Shown here: piece after piece, positions 1-7,604 of the stretch
Layout of the letters: every line of letters begins with the position of its first letter
Position numbering within the stretch: the first letter of the stretch is position 1
NCBI GenBank assembly: GCA_022562835.1
Contig: JADFOM010000003.1
Coordinates: 1-27,387, forward strand
Reading direction: 5' to 3'
DNA length: 27,387 nucleotides
Origin: Acidobacteriota bacterium
GTDB taxonomy: Bacteria; Actinomycetota; Acidimicrobiia; Acidimicrobiales; SHLQ01
The notes under the pieces: generated by a model
The model's database searches: none
What the model was told of the DNA's origin: nothing
Seen by the model: the letters and a program-made list of their open reading frames with translations, nothing else
Program-made: the position numbers and the translations under genes

Positions 1-2
1 TC

Positions 3-491
3 CCTTTCCTGAGGTATGCGCCTTTGGTCGTGGCCGTGGTGGCGATCGCTGGTGGCTGTGGCGACGGCGTGATCAGCCAGGATCAGATCCTCGCCGACAT
101 CCCGGGGGCCATCCTTGCCGATCACCCCGATCTGATCGAAGGCATCGCGTGCGAACCAGAGGTTGGACTCGATCCAGCGACCCCGAGTCAATGCAGCGCC
201 ACTCTGGCCGACGAGCCGATCTCATTCACGGTCACCGCAGCCGGCGGAAATGACAGCGTCGTTGTTGTCCTCGAGGAGAGTGTCATCGATACCGCTCCAC
301 TCATCGCCGACGCCCGTCGTTCGCTGCGCGCCGACCTCGGGGCTAAACTGACGGTCGACTGCGACGTCGCAGCGGTCATCGTGGCTGTGAAAGGTGCGCA
401 ATTCGCGTGTACCGCAACGGATGAAGCGGAGCATTCATTCTCGATTCGGCTGCTGGATGAGATCGGCAACTACCGGATCAACCTCGGCTGA
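3..491 (+). CDS. DUF4333-like lipoprotein (5' end uncertain or cut by window)
   Basis: The reading frame is open to the left window edge, so the true start may lie outside; TTG at 24 and GTG at 30 are the first possible starts inside. A hydrophobic stretch ends in a lipobox-like AGGC, followed by a mature region, which indicates a lipoprotein anchored on the outer face of the cytoplasmic membrane. The rest seems to contain two related modules of about 65 residues, each with a pair of cysteines in a CxxxxG-F-C-like arrangement, resembling the actinobacterial DUF4333 domain of unknown function. It ends 27 bp before the stop of the convergent pepN gene. Lipoprotein assignment is fairly secure; the DUF4333 assignment is from pattern memory only. 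Confidence 0.6.
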   Translation, partial: PFLRYAPLVVAVVAIAGGCGDGVISQDQILADIPGAILADHPDLIEGIACEPEVGLDPATPSQCSATLADEPISFTVTAAGGNDSVVVVLEESVIDTAPLIADARRSLRADLGAKLTVDCDVAAVIVAVKGAQFACTATDEAEHSFSIRLLDEIGNYRINLG

Positions 492-518
492 CCATGCTTG
501 GATCGGCTACCGCTCGAG

Positions 519-3080
519 TCAGCTGAGCGCCGCGTCGAGTTCGGCGGCGACCCTGGACCGGAACGCCAGGTTGACGCGGTTTTGTTCGAGATGCTGCTCG
601 ATCAACTTCTCGCCGTGGCTGATGGGACGTTCGGCCAAGAACGCGTGAACGGCGGCCGATGACGCTGGTGTAGACAAGGCCTGGATCCCTTCGAGCATGC
701 GAGTGATGCTGTTCGACGGGAACCTTTCGAGAATGGTCGACCACTCCTGGGTTATCCGAGCCCAGGCCAGCGAACCGAGATCGCGGTGCGCCAGCATGCT
801 GCGCAGAACAAAGGGTGCGTCCTGTGTTCGCACCGAGTCGGACAATACGTAGTCGAGGACGCGTACAAACTCCGCCTCAGCGGGAAAGCGTGAAAGAACC
901 TCTAAGAAACGTTGTCTATCTTGAGGGTTCGAAGCGCACTCGTAGCGTCCGATGAACTCGTCGAGCACAGCGCCATTTCCCGTTGCTGCTACGAGATGAG
1001 TCGCCGCGCTGCGCAGCGATACGGCGGCGTGTGGATCATCGATTAGCGCAGGAGCTTGTTCGCGGAGCGATGAGTCGAAGCCGTATTCACCAACCAGACC
1101 GAACAACACCGAATAGGACTCGGTCGCCCCCTCGCCCGAAGTAGCAGCAAAACGGTGGAGAGACCCAAGAGCGACTGAATTGACCCAATCCGCGATCAAT
1201 CGCCCGCTACTGCCACTGGTCTCGTGATCGAGCGCCGCGACACAAGCGGCGATGCGTCGCCAGATGTAAGGATCGGATTCGACGCTGAACCCACTGATCA
1301 GATCGATCACGGCCGAGATGGGCTCGACACCAGACCGAACCATCACCCAAGCATCATCGATCAATCCATACCGCTCGGCGGTGCCATAGCCGGCAAAGCC
1401 CGATTCGATGATCGCGCGGTGTTCGTCAGGCGTGCGATGAACGCGATAGAAGCCGTGCGCACCCGAATTCAACTCGGTGGGGTTGGTGATGGGAAGTGTC
1501 GTTTCCCTTTCACTCAACAGAGCCCGACCCGACTCTGCGGTCACTCGGTCCCGCCACTCGATCGGCACTACCCACGTCGCGTCATCATCACGAGATCCAT
1601 CGGCGAGGAACCGACGCTGCACCACACAAATCGAGTCGCCTAGGGGTTTCGAGGACAACACCGGGTACCCATGGTTGAAGATCCAGCCATCCATCAATTC
1701 GCGCACTGGTTCCCCGGATACCTCTTCGAGCGCGACCCAGAGATCCTCCGTCTCGGTATTGCCGTAAGCATGGCGGGTCAGATATGACCTAATCCCCTCC
1801 CGGAATCTTGACTCTCCGAGATACTGCTCGAGCATTCGTACAACGGATGCGCCCTTCTGATACGTGAGCACGTCAAACATGGCTTCGGCATCGCTCGGTG
1901 AGACGACTTCATACTCGACGGAACGCGTCGAGCGAAGGGCATCGATCAGAAGTGCCGCGGAACGCCCGAACGCGAAACTTGTCCAGTAGTCCCAGTCCGG
2001 TTCGAACGCGTCGGTGGCTTTAGTCTCCATGAAGGTCGCGAACGCCTCGTTTAACCAGATGCCGTTCCACCAGCCCATGGTGACGAGGTCACCAAACCAC
2101 ATGTGGGCGATTTCATGGTTGATCACCGAGGCGACATTCTGCCGCTCGTTTCGGGTCGCATTTTCGGCATCGACGAGCAGATAAATGTCCCGGAATGTCA
2201 CACAGCCGAGGTTCTCCATCGCGCCGAACGAAAAATCGGGGATTGCAACAAGATCCAACTTGCTCGCCGGGTAGTCAATGCCGTAGTACTCGGCAAAATA
2301 CTCGAGCGCATGGCAAGCCACATCGAGCGCGTAGCTGGTGAGATGACCATCGCCGGGGCGGTGCACCACGCGGACGTCGATCCCATTTACGGTGCGTGGC
2401 TCGGTGGCCTCCATCGGCCCCACGACAAACGCCACCAGATAAGTCGACATCTTCATCGTCGTGTCGAACCGCACCAACGTTCGTTCATCATCGAGAACGC
2501 GCCGCTCGATCTCCATGCCGTTGGAGACGGCGAGATCGCCCGAACCAACGATGAGCTCGATACTGAAGCTCGCCTTGAAAGCGGGTTCGTCAAAACAGGG
2601 GAACGCTCGGCGGGCGTCGGTTGCCTGAAACTGGGTTGTGGCAATAACCACTTCGTTCCCGTCGTCACCGGTGAATGTGCTTCGGTAAAAGCCACGCAGC
2701 TTGTCGTTTAGCGTGCCGGCGAAGGACACCTCTACCCGCACCGTCGTGGCGGGAATCACCGTCGCGCAGCGGAGTGTGAGCAACTCGGAGTCTTCATCGA
2801 CGGTCGCACTCAGCGGTGTTGTCTCGTCGCCTACGATCAGCGATACCCGGTCGATCTCGAGTTCCGCAGCGTGCATGACGATCTCATCGGTGGGCTCGAG
2901 GAGGTCGATCGTAACTACGCAAAGCCCTGTGAATCGGGCTGCGTCGATCTGCGGCTCGATGCGGAGGTCGTAGTGGACCGGTCGCTGCGCTTGGCTCAAT
3001 CTACGATGCTCATCCACGGGTGCGTAACGTAGCGGCCGAAGGTGGGCTGCGCTGTAATTGCGCAACCAAATTGTCACCAC
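519..3080 (-). CDS. pepN: Aminopeptidase N, M1 zinc metallopeptidase
   Basis: Cytosolic zinc aminopeptidase that removes N-terminal residues from peptides. From the GTG at 3080 the protein has 853 residues, the usual length for actinobacterial PepN. The exopeptidase motif GAMEN is at residues 286-290. The zinc site HEIAH is at 322-326 with the third ligand Glu345, an exact HExxH-x18-E pattern. A YQKGA segment near residue 407 supplies the usual transition-state tyrosine. The C-terminal 350 residues fit the ERAP1-like helical domain. The start is uncertain: GTG at 3080 has a G-rich stretch ahead of it, but the first ~20 residues are not typical and an in-frame GTG at Val22 is an alternative. 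It is transcribed alone, divergent from the 54-residue gene. Confidence 0.95.
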   Translation of the reverse strand: MVTIWLRNYSAAHLRPLRYAPVDEHRRLSQAQRPVHYDLRIEPQIDAARFTGLCVVTIDLLEPTDEIVMHAAELEIDRVSLIVGDETTPLSATVDEDSELLTLRCATVIPATTVRVEVSFAGTLNDKLRGFYRSTFTGDDGNEVVIATTQFQATDARRAFPCFDEPAFKASFSIELIVGSGDLAVSNGMEIERRVLDDERTLVRFDTTMKMSTYLVAFVVGPMEATEPRTVNGIDVRVVHRPGDGHLTSYALDVACHALEYFAEYYGIDYPASKLDLVAIPDFSFGAMENLGCVTFRDIYLLVDAENATRNERQNVASVINHEIAHMWFGDLVTMGWWNGIWLNEAFATFMETKATDAFEPDWDYWTSFAFGRSAALLIDALRSTRSVEYEVVSPSDAEAMFDVLTYQKGASVVRMLEQYLGESRFREGIRSYLTRHAYGNTETEDLWVALEEVSGEPVRELMDGWIFNHGYPVLSSKPLGDSICVVQRRFLADGSRDDDATWVVPIEWRDRVTAESGRALLSERETTLPITNPTELNSGAHGFYRVHRTPDEHRAIIESGFAGYGTAERYGLIDDAWVMVRSGVEPISAVIDLISGFSVESDPYIWRRIAACVAALDHETSGSSGRLIADWVNSVALGSLHRFAATSGEGATESYSVLFGLVGEYGFDSSLREQAPALIDDPHAAVSLRSAATHLVAATGNGAVLDEFIGRYECASNPQDRQRFLEVLSRFPAEAEFVRVLDYVLSDSVRTQDAPFVLRSMLAHRDLGSLAWARITQEWSTILERFPSNSITRMLEGIQALSTPASSAAVHAFLAERPISHGEKLIEQHLEQNRVNLAFRSRVAAELDAALS

Positions 3081-3189
3081 TTCGTCACCCCGTACACATG
3101 TTCGTGGTGTGAACTATTAACAGGGATAGCGAAAACGAGTATTGCGCGTCACTCAATCCACTAGCGCAAGCTCAGTAGGAGACGAAATC

Positions 3190-3354
3190 ATGGCACTCAG
3201 CTGGCGCCACAAGGACTTGAACCTTGACTACGGGGCCTCGGACTGGTCGGAGTCGAGTGTCGCGCTCAGCGAGGTCGACGACGATGCATTCGCCCGCGCG
3301 ATCCGCGAAGGGCGCTCTAGGCGCGCACAACACAAGGCTGCGCACAAAGGCTGA
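3190..3354 (+). CDS. Small hypothetical protein, 54 residues
   Basis: ATG at 3190 is preceded by a good ribosome binding site, AGGAGA at 3177-3182, seven bases upstream. The product is short, hydrophilic and strongly charged, acidic in the middle (SEVDDDAF) and basic at the end (REGRSRRAQHKAAHKG). It has no membrane segment, cysteine pair or recognisable domain. It is followed 74 bp downstream by the PfkB kinase in the same direction. I do not recognise the family. The strong RBS and the start immediately after it are the main reasons to call it real; the in-frame extension to an upstream GTG at 3142 is not supported. Confidence 0.6.
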   Translation: MALSWRHKDLNLDYGASDWSESSVALSEVDDDAFARAIREGRSRRAQHKAAHKG

Positions 3355-3414
3355 CTCGATACCATCGCCGGACGTGGCTATGGGGCCGGTTCGTGAGCAA
3401 CCCTCCACTGCCGG

Positions 3415-3429
3415 TACCGTGACCCCTTG
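3415..3429 (+). promoter_or_regulatory. Candidate leaderless -10 element of the PfkB kinase gene
   Basis: TACCGT at 3415-3420 fits the actinobacterial -10 pattern TANNNT and ends eight bases before the GTG start at 3429. Transcription would start at or next to the start codon, and no Shine-Dalgarno sequence is present. The -35 region is poor, so this rests on spacing alone. Confidence 0.35.
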
Positions 3430-4427
3430 TGTCTACGAACGGCAGCACCTCACAAGCGCCCAAATACGACGTCGTCGGTATCGGGAACGCCATTGTCGAC
3501 GTCATCAGCAATGTCGATGAGAATTTCATACATACACACGACCTCACAAAGGGCGCGATGACCCTCATCGACGCTGAAAGGGCATCCAATCTCTACGAGA
3601 TGATGCCGCCCGGCCTCGAAAGTTCGGGTGGCTCGGCAGCTAACACGATCGCTGGTGTGGCTTCGTTCGATCGAAAGGTCAGCTACGTCGGCAAGGTGCG
3701 AGACGATCAACTCGGCGAAGTATTCGCCCATGACATCCGTGCCGCTGGGGTGCATTACGACCTCCCGCCGGCAACTCAGGGTCCCCCCACGGCGCGCTGT
3801 CTCATCCAGGTCACCCCCGACGCCGAGCGCACGCTGAACACCTTTCTGGGGGTCTCAGCGCTGCTAGAGCCGGACGACATCGACGAAACCCTCATGGCAG
3901 ACGCCGAGGTTGTTTTCTGCGAGGGATATCTCTGGGATGTGGAATCGGCCAAACAGGCGATTCGAGTCGCTATGGACGCCGCGCACCGGGCGGGCCGCAT
4001 CGTTTCTCTGACACTGTCGGACAGCTTCTGTGTGGAACGACACCGTCAAGAATGGCTCGAACTCATCGACGAGCGCGTCGATCTACTCTTCGGCAACGAG
4101 CGCGAGGTCGCCACGTTGTTCGAGGCCGATGACTTCGACATGAACGCAGCGAGACTCGCAGAGATTGTCGACATCGGCTGCATCACCCAAAGCGAGCGTG
4201 GTTCGACCATCGTCAATGGTTCCGACCGAATTGTGATTGCTCCCGAACCGGTTCCTGTAGCGGTGGACACGACCGGTGCCGGCGATCTCTACGCCGCCGG
4301 CTTCCTCGCTGGGTTTACAGGCGGCGCTGATCTGGGCCGGTCCGGTCGCATGGCATCGATCGCGGCAGCGGAGGCGATTGGCCATATCGGCGCTCGGCCA
4401 AGCGTTCCCCTCACCACATTGGTGTAG
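3429..4427 (+). CDS. PfkB-family carbohydrate kinase, adenosine kinase-like
   Basis: ATP-dependent sugar or nucleoside kinase of the ribokinase/PfkB fold, 332 residues from a GTG start. The N-terminal signature GIGNAIVDV binds the sugar moiety, and GGSAANT near residues 66-72 belongs to the substrate pocket. The C-terminal DTTGAGDLYAAGF carries the anion hole and the catalytic aspartate of the family. Bacterial proteins with this pattern are often called adenosine kinases; they would phosphorylate adenosine or another nucleoside/sugar to its 5'-phosphate. Purine nucleoside phosphorylase at 6745 in the same neighbourhood makes purine salvage plausible, but the exact substrate cannot be read from the sequence. 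It is monocistronic as far as can be seen. Confidence 0.85.
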   Translation: MSTNGSTSQAPKYDVVGIGNAIVDVISNVDENFIHTHDLTKGAMTLIDAERASNLYEMMPPGLESSGGSAANTIAGVASFDRKVSYVGKVRDDQLGEVFAHDIRAAGVHYDLPPATQGPPTARCLIQVTPDAERTLNTFLGVSALLEPDDIDETLMADAEVVFCEGYLWDVESAKQAIRVAMDAAHRAGRIVSLTLSDSFCVERHRQEWLELIDERVDLLFGNEREVATLFEADDFDMNAARLAEIVDIGCITQSERGSTIVNGSDRIVIAPEPVPVAVDTTGAGDLYAAGFLAGFTGGADLGRSGRMASIAAAEAIGHIGARPSVPLTTLV

Positions 4428-4501
4428 CTGAGCACCGGCGTCCCACCGGCGAGTTGTGCAGACAATAGGGAACAACCCAAATGGCCCTCGGCTCGCGGCT
4501 A

Positions 4502-4529
4502 TTGACCTGGCAATAATGATCGTTATCAT
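4502..4529 (+). promoter_or_regulatory. Leaderless promoter and palindromic operator of the tetR gene
   Basis: A near-consensus -35 (TTGACC, 4502-4507) and -10 (TATCAT, 4524-4529) are separated by 16 bp. Transcription would start about seven bases on, at the GTG start codon at 4537, so the mRNA is probably leaderless. The -10 lies in a palindrome, ATGAT-CGTT-ATCAT at 4516-4529, with an overlapping ATAA-N6-TTAT at 4513-4526. This is where a TetR-family autorepressor would be expected to bind. Operator assignment is inference from position and symmetry. Confidence 0.6.
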
Positions 4530-4536
4530 CTGACTC

Positions 4537-5160
4537 GTGAGTTCCTCGCCCGCGTCATCTGATGATCTTTCCTGTCGTCTACTGGACGCGGCCGCCGACG
4601 TGTTCGCCGAACGTGGATACGAACGAGCAGGAGTAGCCGAGATAGCCCGGCGCGCCGGGGTCACAACAGGGGCCATTTACAGTCGCTATACAGGTAAAGC
4701 CGAACTGCTACTCGACGCGATCGACCGCCGAATGGGAGCGGAACTCGAGTTTCTGCTCTCGGGCGGTACCGGAGAGCAAACCGCCGCAGAAATCCTCGCC
4801 GATCTTGGTGCGCACCTCGTCGACGACACCGTTCCCGGGCTCCATCTCTTTCTTGAAGCCGTCGTGGCGTCGCGACATGACAGAGAACTTGCAGAACGAC
4901 TTAGATTCCGACTCGGTGACGAGGACGCACGGCTCGCGAAGCTGGTCGACGAAGCCAAGGCAGACGGCCAGTTCGACCCCACGATGTCCACCGATGCGGT
5001 TGTACGACTCGCCCACTCGCTCGGCATTGGAATGACCATCTCAAGGGCCCTCGGTCTCTCGATGCCAACCGACAGCGACTGGTCTGCCATCGTCGATCGT
5101 CTGATCGTCGCTGCAGGTGCATCCATACCAGCCGCAGAGGCGACCGACGACCGCGTGTGA
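4537..5160 (+). CDS. TetR-family transcriptional regulator
   Basis: Ligand-responsive DNA-binding repressor of 207 residues, a normal TetR length. The N-terminal helix-turn-helix is clear: RLLDAAADVFAERGYERAGV leads into EIARRAGVTTGAIYSRYTGK around residues 28-50. The C-terminal ligand-binding and dimerisation part is variable, as usual. The GTG start fits a leaderless transcript from the promoter directly upstream. The dienoyl-CoA isomerase gene starts 62 bp downstream in the same direction and is the natural candidate target, so an acyl-CoA is a reasonable guess for the effector. The ligand is not readable from the sequence. Confidence 0.9.
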   Translation: MSSSPASSDDLSCRLLDAAADVFAERGYERAGVAEIARRAGVTTGAIYSRYTGKAELLLDAIDRRMGAELEFLLSGGTGEQTAAEILADLGAHLVDDTVPGLHLFLEAVVASRHDRELAERLRFRLGDEDARLAKLVDEAKADGQFDPTMSTDAVVRLAHSLGIGMTISRALGLSMPTDSDWSAIVDRLIVAAGASIPAAEATDDRV

Positions 5161-5222
5161 ATCCCGTGCTTCGGTGGATTGTGCCAAGAAGTCGCCAAGG
5201 ATCGAGTGATGGCTGAGAGCAA

Positions 5223-6065
5223 ATGAGCGAATACGACTGCTTCGACATAACCCAGCATGGAAAGGTCGCGCAGATTTCTCTGTCGCGCCCCGACGAACTG
5301 AACACAATGACGCCCGCCTTTTGGCGCGATCTACCCCTGATCGTCAACGAGCTCTCCGATCGCGGTGATGTCCGCGCCATCGTCGTGTCCTCCACTGGCA
5401 AACACTTCTCGGCCGGCATGGACCTCTCGGTGTTCAGCGGTGGCGGCCTCGGTGGGCCCGGTGACGTCGAGGTGGGGCGACAACGCGCCAATCTGCGAGC
5501 CAATGTCCTACATCTGCAGGAGACATTCACATGTCTCGAACGTGCCAGGATGCCGGTCCTTGCTGCGATCCAAGGCGGATGCATCGGCGGGGCGGTGGAC
5601 ATGGTGACCGCTTGCGACATGCGCTACGCCACAGCAGACGCATTCTTCTGTATTCAAGAGATCAACATCGGCATGACCGCAGACGTCGGCACGCTGCAAC
5701 GACTCCCCAAGATCATCCCAGCTGGAGTGGCGCGCGAGTTGGCCTACACCGGTGACCGCATGTCGGCCGAACGTGCTCGTGACGTCGGGCTCGTCAACGA
5801 TGTCTTCGCGACGCAGGCCGACATGATCGAAGCCACGATGGACATCGCAGGACGCATCGCCGCGCAGTCGCCCCTCGCGGTCTGGGGTACCAAGGAGATG
5901 TTGACCTATAGCCGCGACCACAACGTCGCCGACTCGTTGGACCACATCGCTACCTGGCAGACGGGTATGTTCCAGCCGGCCGACATGAGCGAGGCGTTCA
6001 GTGCGAAGGCACAAGGGCGTGATCCCGTCTACGAGGACCTAGCGCCCCTGAACAACGGCCTCTGA
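5223..6065 (+). CDS. Delta(3,5)-delta(2,4)-dienoyl-CoA isomerase-like crotonase (ECH1 type)
   Basis: Crotonase-fold enzyme of 280 residues that would shift double bonds in dienoyl-CoA intermediates during beta-oxidation of unsaturated fatty acids. The oxyanion-hole segment HFSAGMDLSVF and the second glycine loop CIGGAVDM are present. Three acidic residues, Asp126, Glu146 and Asp154, have exactly the spacing (20 and 8) of the catalytic Asp176/Glu196/Asp204 of the mammalian ECH1 isomerase. The stretch ADVGTLQRLPK is characteristic of that group. This separates it from ordinary enoyl-CoA hydratases, which have two glutamates. It follows the TetR gene and ends 10 bp from a convergent gene. The RBS is weak (GAGAG, 5214-5218). 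Confidence 0.85.
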   Translation: MSEYDCFDITQHGKVAQISLSRPDELNTMTPAFWRDLPLIVNELSDRGDVRAIVVSSTGKHFSAGMDLSVFSGGGLGGPGDVEVGRQRANLRANVLHLQETFTCLERARMPVLAAIQGGCIGGAVDMVTACDMRYATADAFFCIQEINIGMTADVGTLQRLPKIIPAGVARELAYTGDRMSAERARDVGLVNDVFATQADMIEATMDIAGRIAAQSPLAVWGTKEMLTYSRDHNVADSLDHIATWQTGMFQPADMSEAFSAKAQGRDPVYEDLAPLNNGL

Positions 6066-6075
6066 ACCGGCCCGG

Positions 6076-6669
6076 TCAGTCCACTGTGCGATGACTCAGC
6101 TTTAGGTCCCCGAGGCGCACCAGCGTCGAGCTGATCCACCCTCCGAGTGAACTGAAGCGATCATCGAGAACCGAGCCGTCTCGTAGAGCGCGCTCGTCCA
6201 AGACGATCTCACCTTCGTAAGCGACCTCGAAGCCGTACTCGATTGTGTTGAGCGATTCGTCGAGACTTCTTTGCACGGTCGGCGTCGCCCGACGAATCGG
6301 CTCGCCGGTCAGCGTCGGGCCATTTGGGGGCATCACCCCGATAACCAATGACGGGTCGGGTTCGCAACTCAGACGGTCGAGGCGAAAGGTCACCTCGACC
6401 AGGATGTTTGGCGGCTCGTCCAGTTGCTGCGTGAGGTACCAGTCTCTGTAAGAGGTCTGTGACCACGTTGACCATTCGAGTTCAAGGTCCGCTCTCACCG
6501 GTGGTGCAATGCCTTCACCCGGCAGACCATAGGAACCCTGCCATGTGATGTCGCCGAGCATCAGGTCGATCCGAAAACGTTCCTCGATCGATACTGGCTC
6601 GAGGTGAACCCCCGTCTCCAGAACATCACGCAAGGCACCGATTGCATCGGTGAACACATGATCCAGCAC
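6076..6669 (-). CDS. Hypothetical protein, 197 residues
   Basis: I do not recognise this protein. It reads from GTG at 6669 with no upstream alternative that looks better. The sequence is acidic, with alternating hydrophobic positions suggesting beta strands (for example EVTFRLDRL and YGFEVAYEGEIVL), and it has no signal peptide, membrane span or metal motif. It may be a soluble beta-rich protein. It converges on the isomerase gene (10 bp between stops) and is divergent from the purine nucleoside phosphorylase gene, with 75 bp between starts. The plus-strand frame overlapping its start is an upstream extension of the phosphorylase frame and probably not translated. Confidence 0.7.
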   Translation of the reverse strand: MLDHVFTDAIGALRDVLETGVHLEPVSIEERFRIDLMLGDITWQGSYGLPGEGIAPPVRADLELEWSTWSQTSYRDWYLTQQLDEPPNILVEVTFRLDRLSCEPDPSLVIGVMPPNGPTLTGEPIRRATPTVQRSLDESLNTIEYGFEVAYEGEIVLDERALRDGSVLDDRFSSLGGWISSTLVRLGDLKLSHRTVD

Positions 6670-6744
6670 ACGACCAGCCTAGAGCCCGCTGGGCGACCGA
6701 CGCCACGTCTCGATACAGATCGCCGTGAGGTGCAAGTATTGAAC

Positions 6745-7584
6745 ATGGACTCTGATCCCTATCAACTTGCGTCGAAGGCCAGTGACCAGCTCATCGATAT
6801 CTACGACGGCCGTATTCCATCCACCTTCGTCGTGTTGGGCTCAGGCTGGGACGTAGCGATCGAACACATGGGTACAACCGTGGAAGAGTTCAGCGCGGAC
6901 ACGCTGATCGGAGCCATTGGCTCCACGGTGCCAGGTCATAGCTCGAGCATTCGACTCATCGACACCGAAGACGGCCATATCCTCGTTGCGCGTGGCCGGG
7001 TTCATCTCTATGAGGGACATGACCCCTCCCAGGTCGTACATGTGCTGCGTGCGGCCATCGGGAGCGGCCCAAAGAACGTCATTCTCACCAACGCTGCTGG
7101 CTCTACCGATCCCGAGCGGGGACCCGGTACTCCAGTGTTGATCGCGGATCATCTGAATCTGACGGGCCTTTCTCCAATGTGGGGCACGATCCCGCCCGAT
7201 GGCGCTGCGGCTCGTTTCGTTGATATGACCGAGGCCTACTCACAACGTCTACTCAACGTCGCGCGGGAAGCGGACGCGACCTTGACCGAAGGGGTATATG
7301 CGGGGTTTCACGGACCAGAGTTCGAAACCCCTGCAGAAATCACAATGGCCAAGACCATCGGAGCGACGTTGGTCGGCATGTCTACGGTCCTCGAAACCAT
7401 CGCAGCGCGCCACTGCGGCGCCGAGGTTCTTGGCTTGTCGCTGGTGACAAACTTTGCCGCTGGCATGTCCGGCCCACTCGCCCATTCCGACGTCGTCGAG
7501 ACAGCAGCCAGGTCTGGGCAAATAGTCGGTCCACTACTGGCCGACATCGCACGCCGAGTGAACAGGGCCGCTGACAGCAACTAA
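6745..7584 (+). CDS. punA: Purine nucleoside phosphorylase (trimeric class)
   Basis: Phosphorolyses purine nucleosides to the base and ribose-1-phosphate in purine salvage. The product from ATG at 6745 has 279 residues, typical for the trimeric PNP class. Signatures in order are the phosphate loop LGSGWD (31-36), VPGHSS, RVHLYEGHD, LTNAAGS, the substrate segment YAGFHGPEFETPAEI, GMSTVLE and the TNFAAG segment holding the base-binding asparagine. The frame is open upstream to 6604, but homology begins at about residue 5 from 6745, so the internal ATG was chosen; a GTG at 6730 is possible. The candidate selenoprotein gene starts 20 bp downstream with its own strong RBS, so the two probably form an operon. 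Confidence 0.93.
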   Translation: MDSDPYQLASKASDQLIDIYDGRIPSTFVVLGSGWDVAIEHMGTTVEEFSADTLIGAIGSTVPGHSSSIRLIDTEDGHILVARGRVHLYEGHDPSQVVHVLRAAIGSGPKNVILTNAAGSTDPERGPGTPVLIADHLNLTGLSPMWGTIPPDGAAARFVDMTEAYSQRLLNVAREADATLTEGVYAGFHGPEFETPAEITMAKTIGATLVGMSTVLETIAARHCGAEVLGLSLVTNFAAGMSGPLAHSDVVETAARSGQIVGPLLADIARRVNRAADSN

Positions 7585-7604
7585 GTCATCAGAAGGAGCG
7601 CACG

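Noticed and set aside
6604..6744. 47-residue N-terminal extension of the purine nucleoside phosphorylase
   Set aside because: It overlaps the divergent 197-residue gene, has no family similarity, and the ATG at 6745 starts the normal protein.
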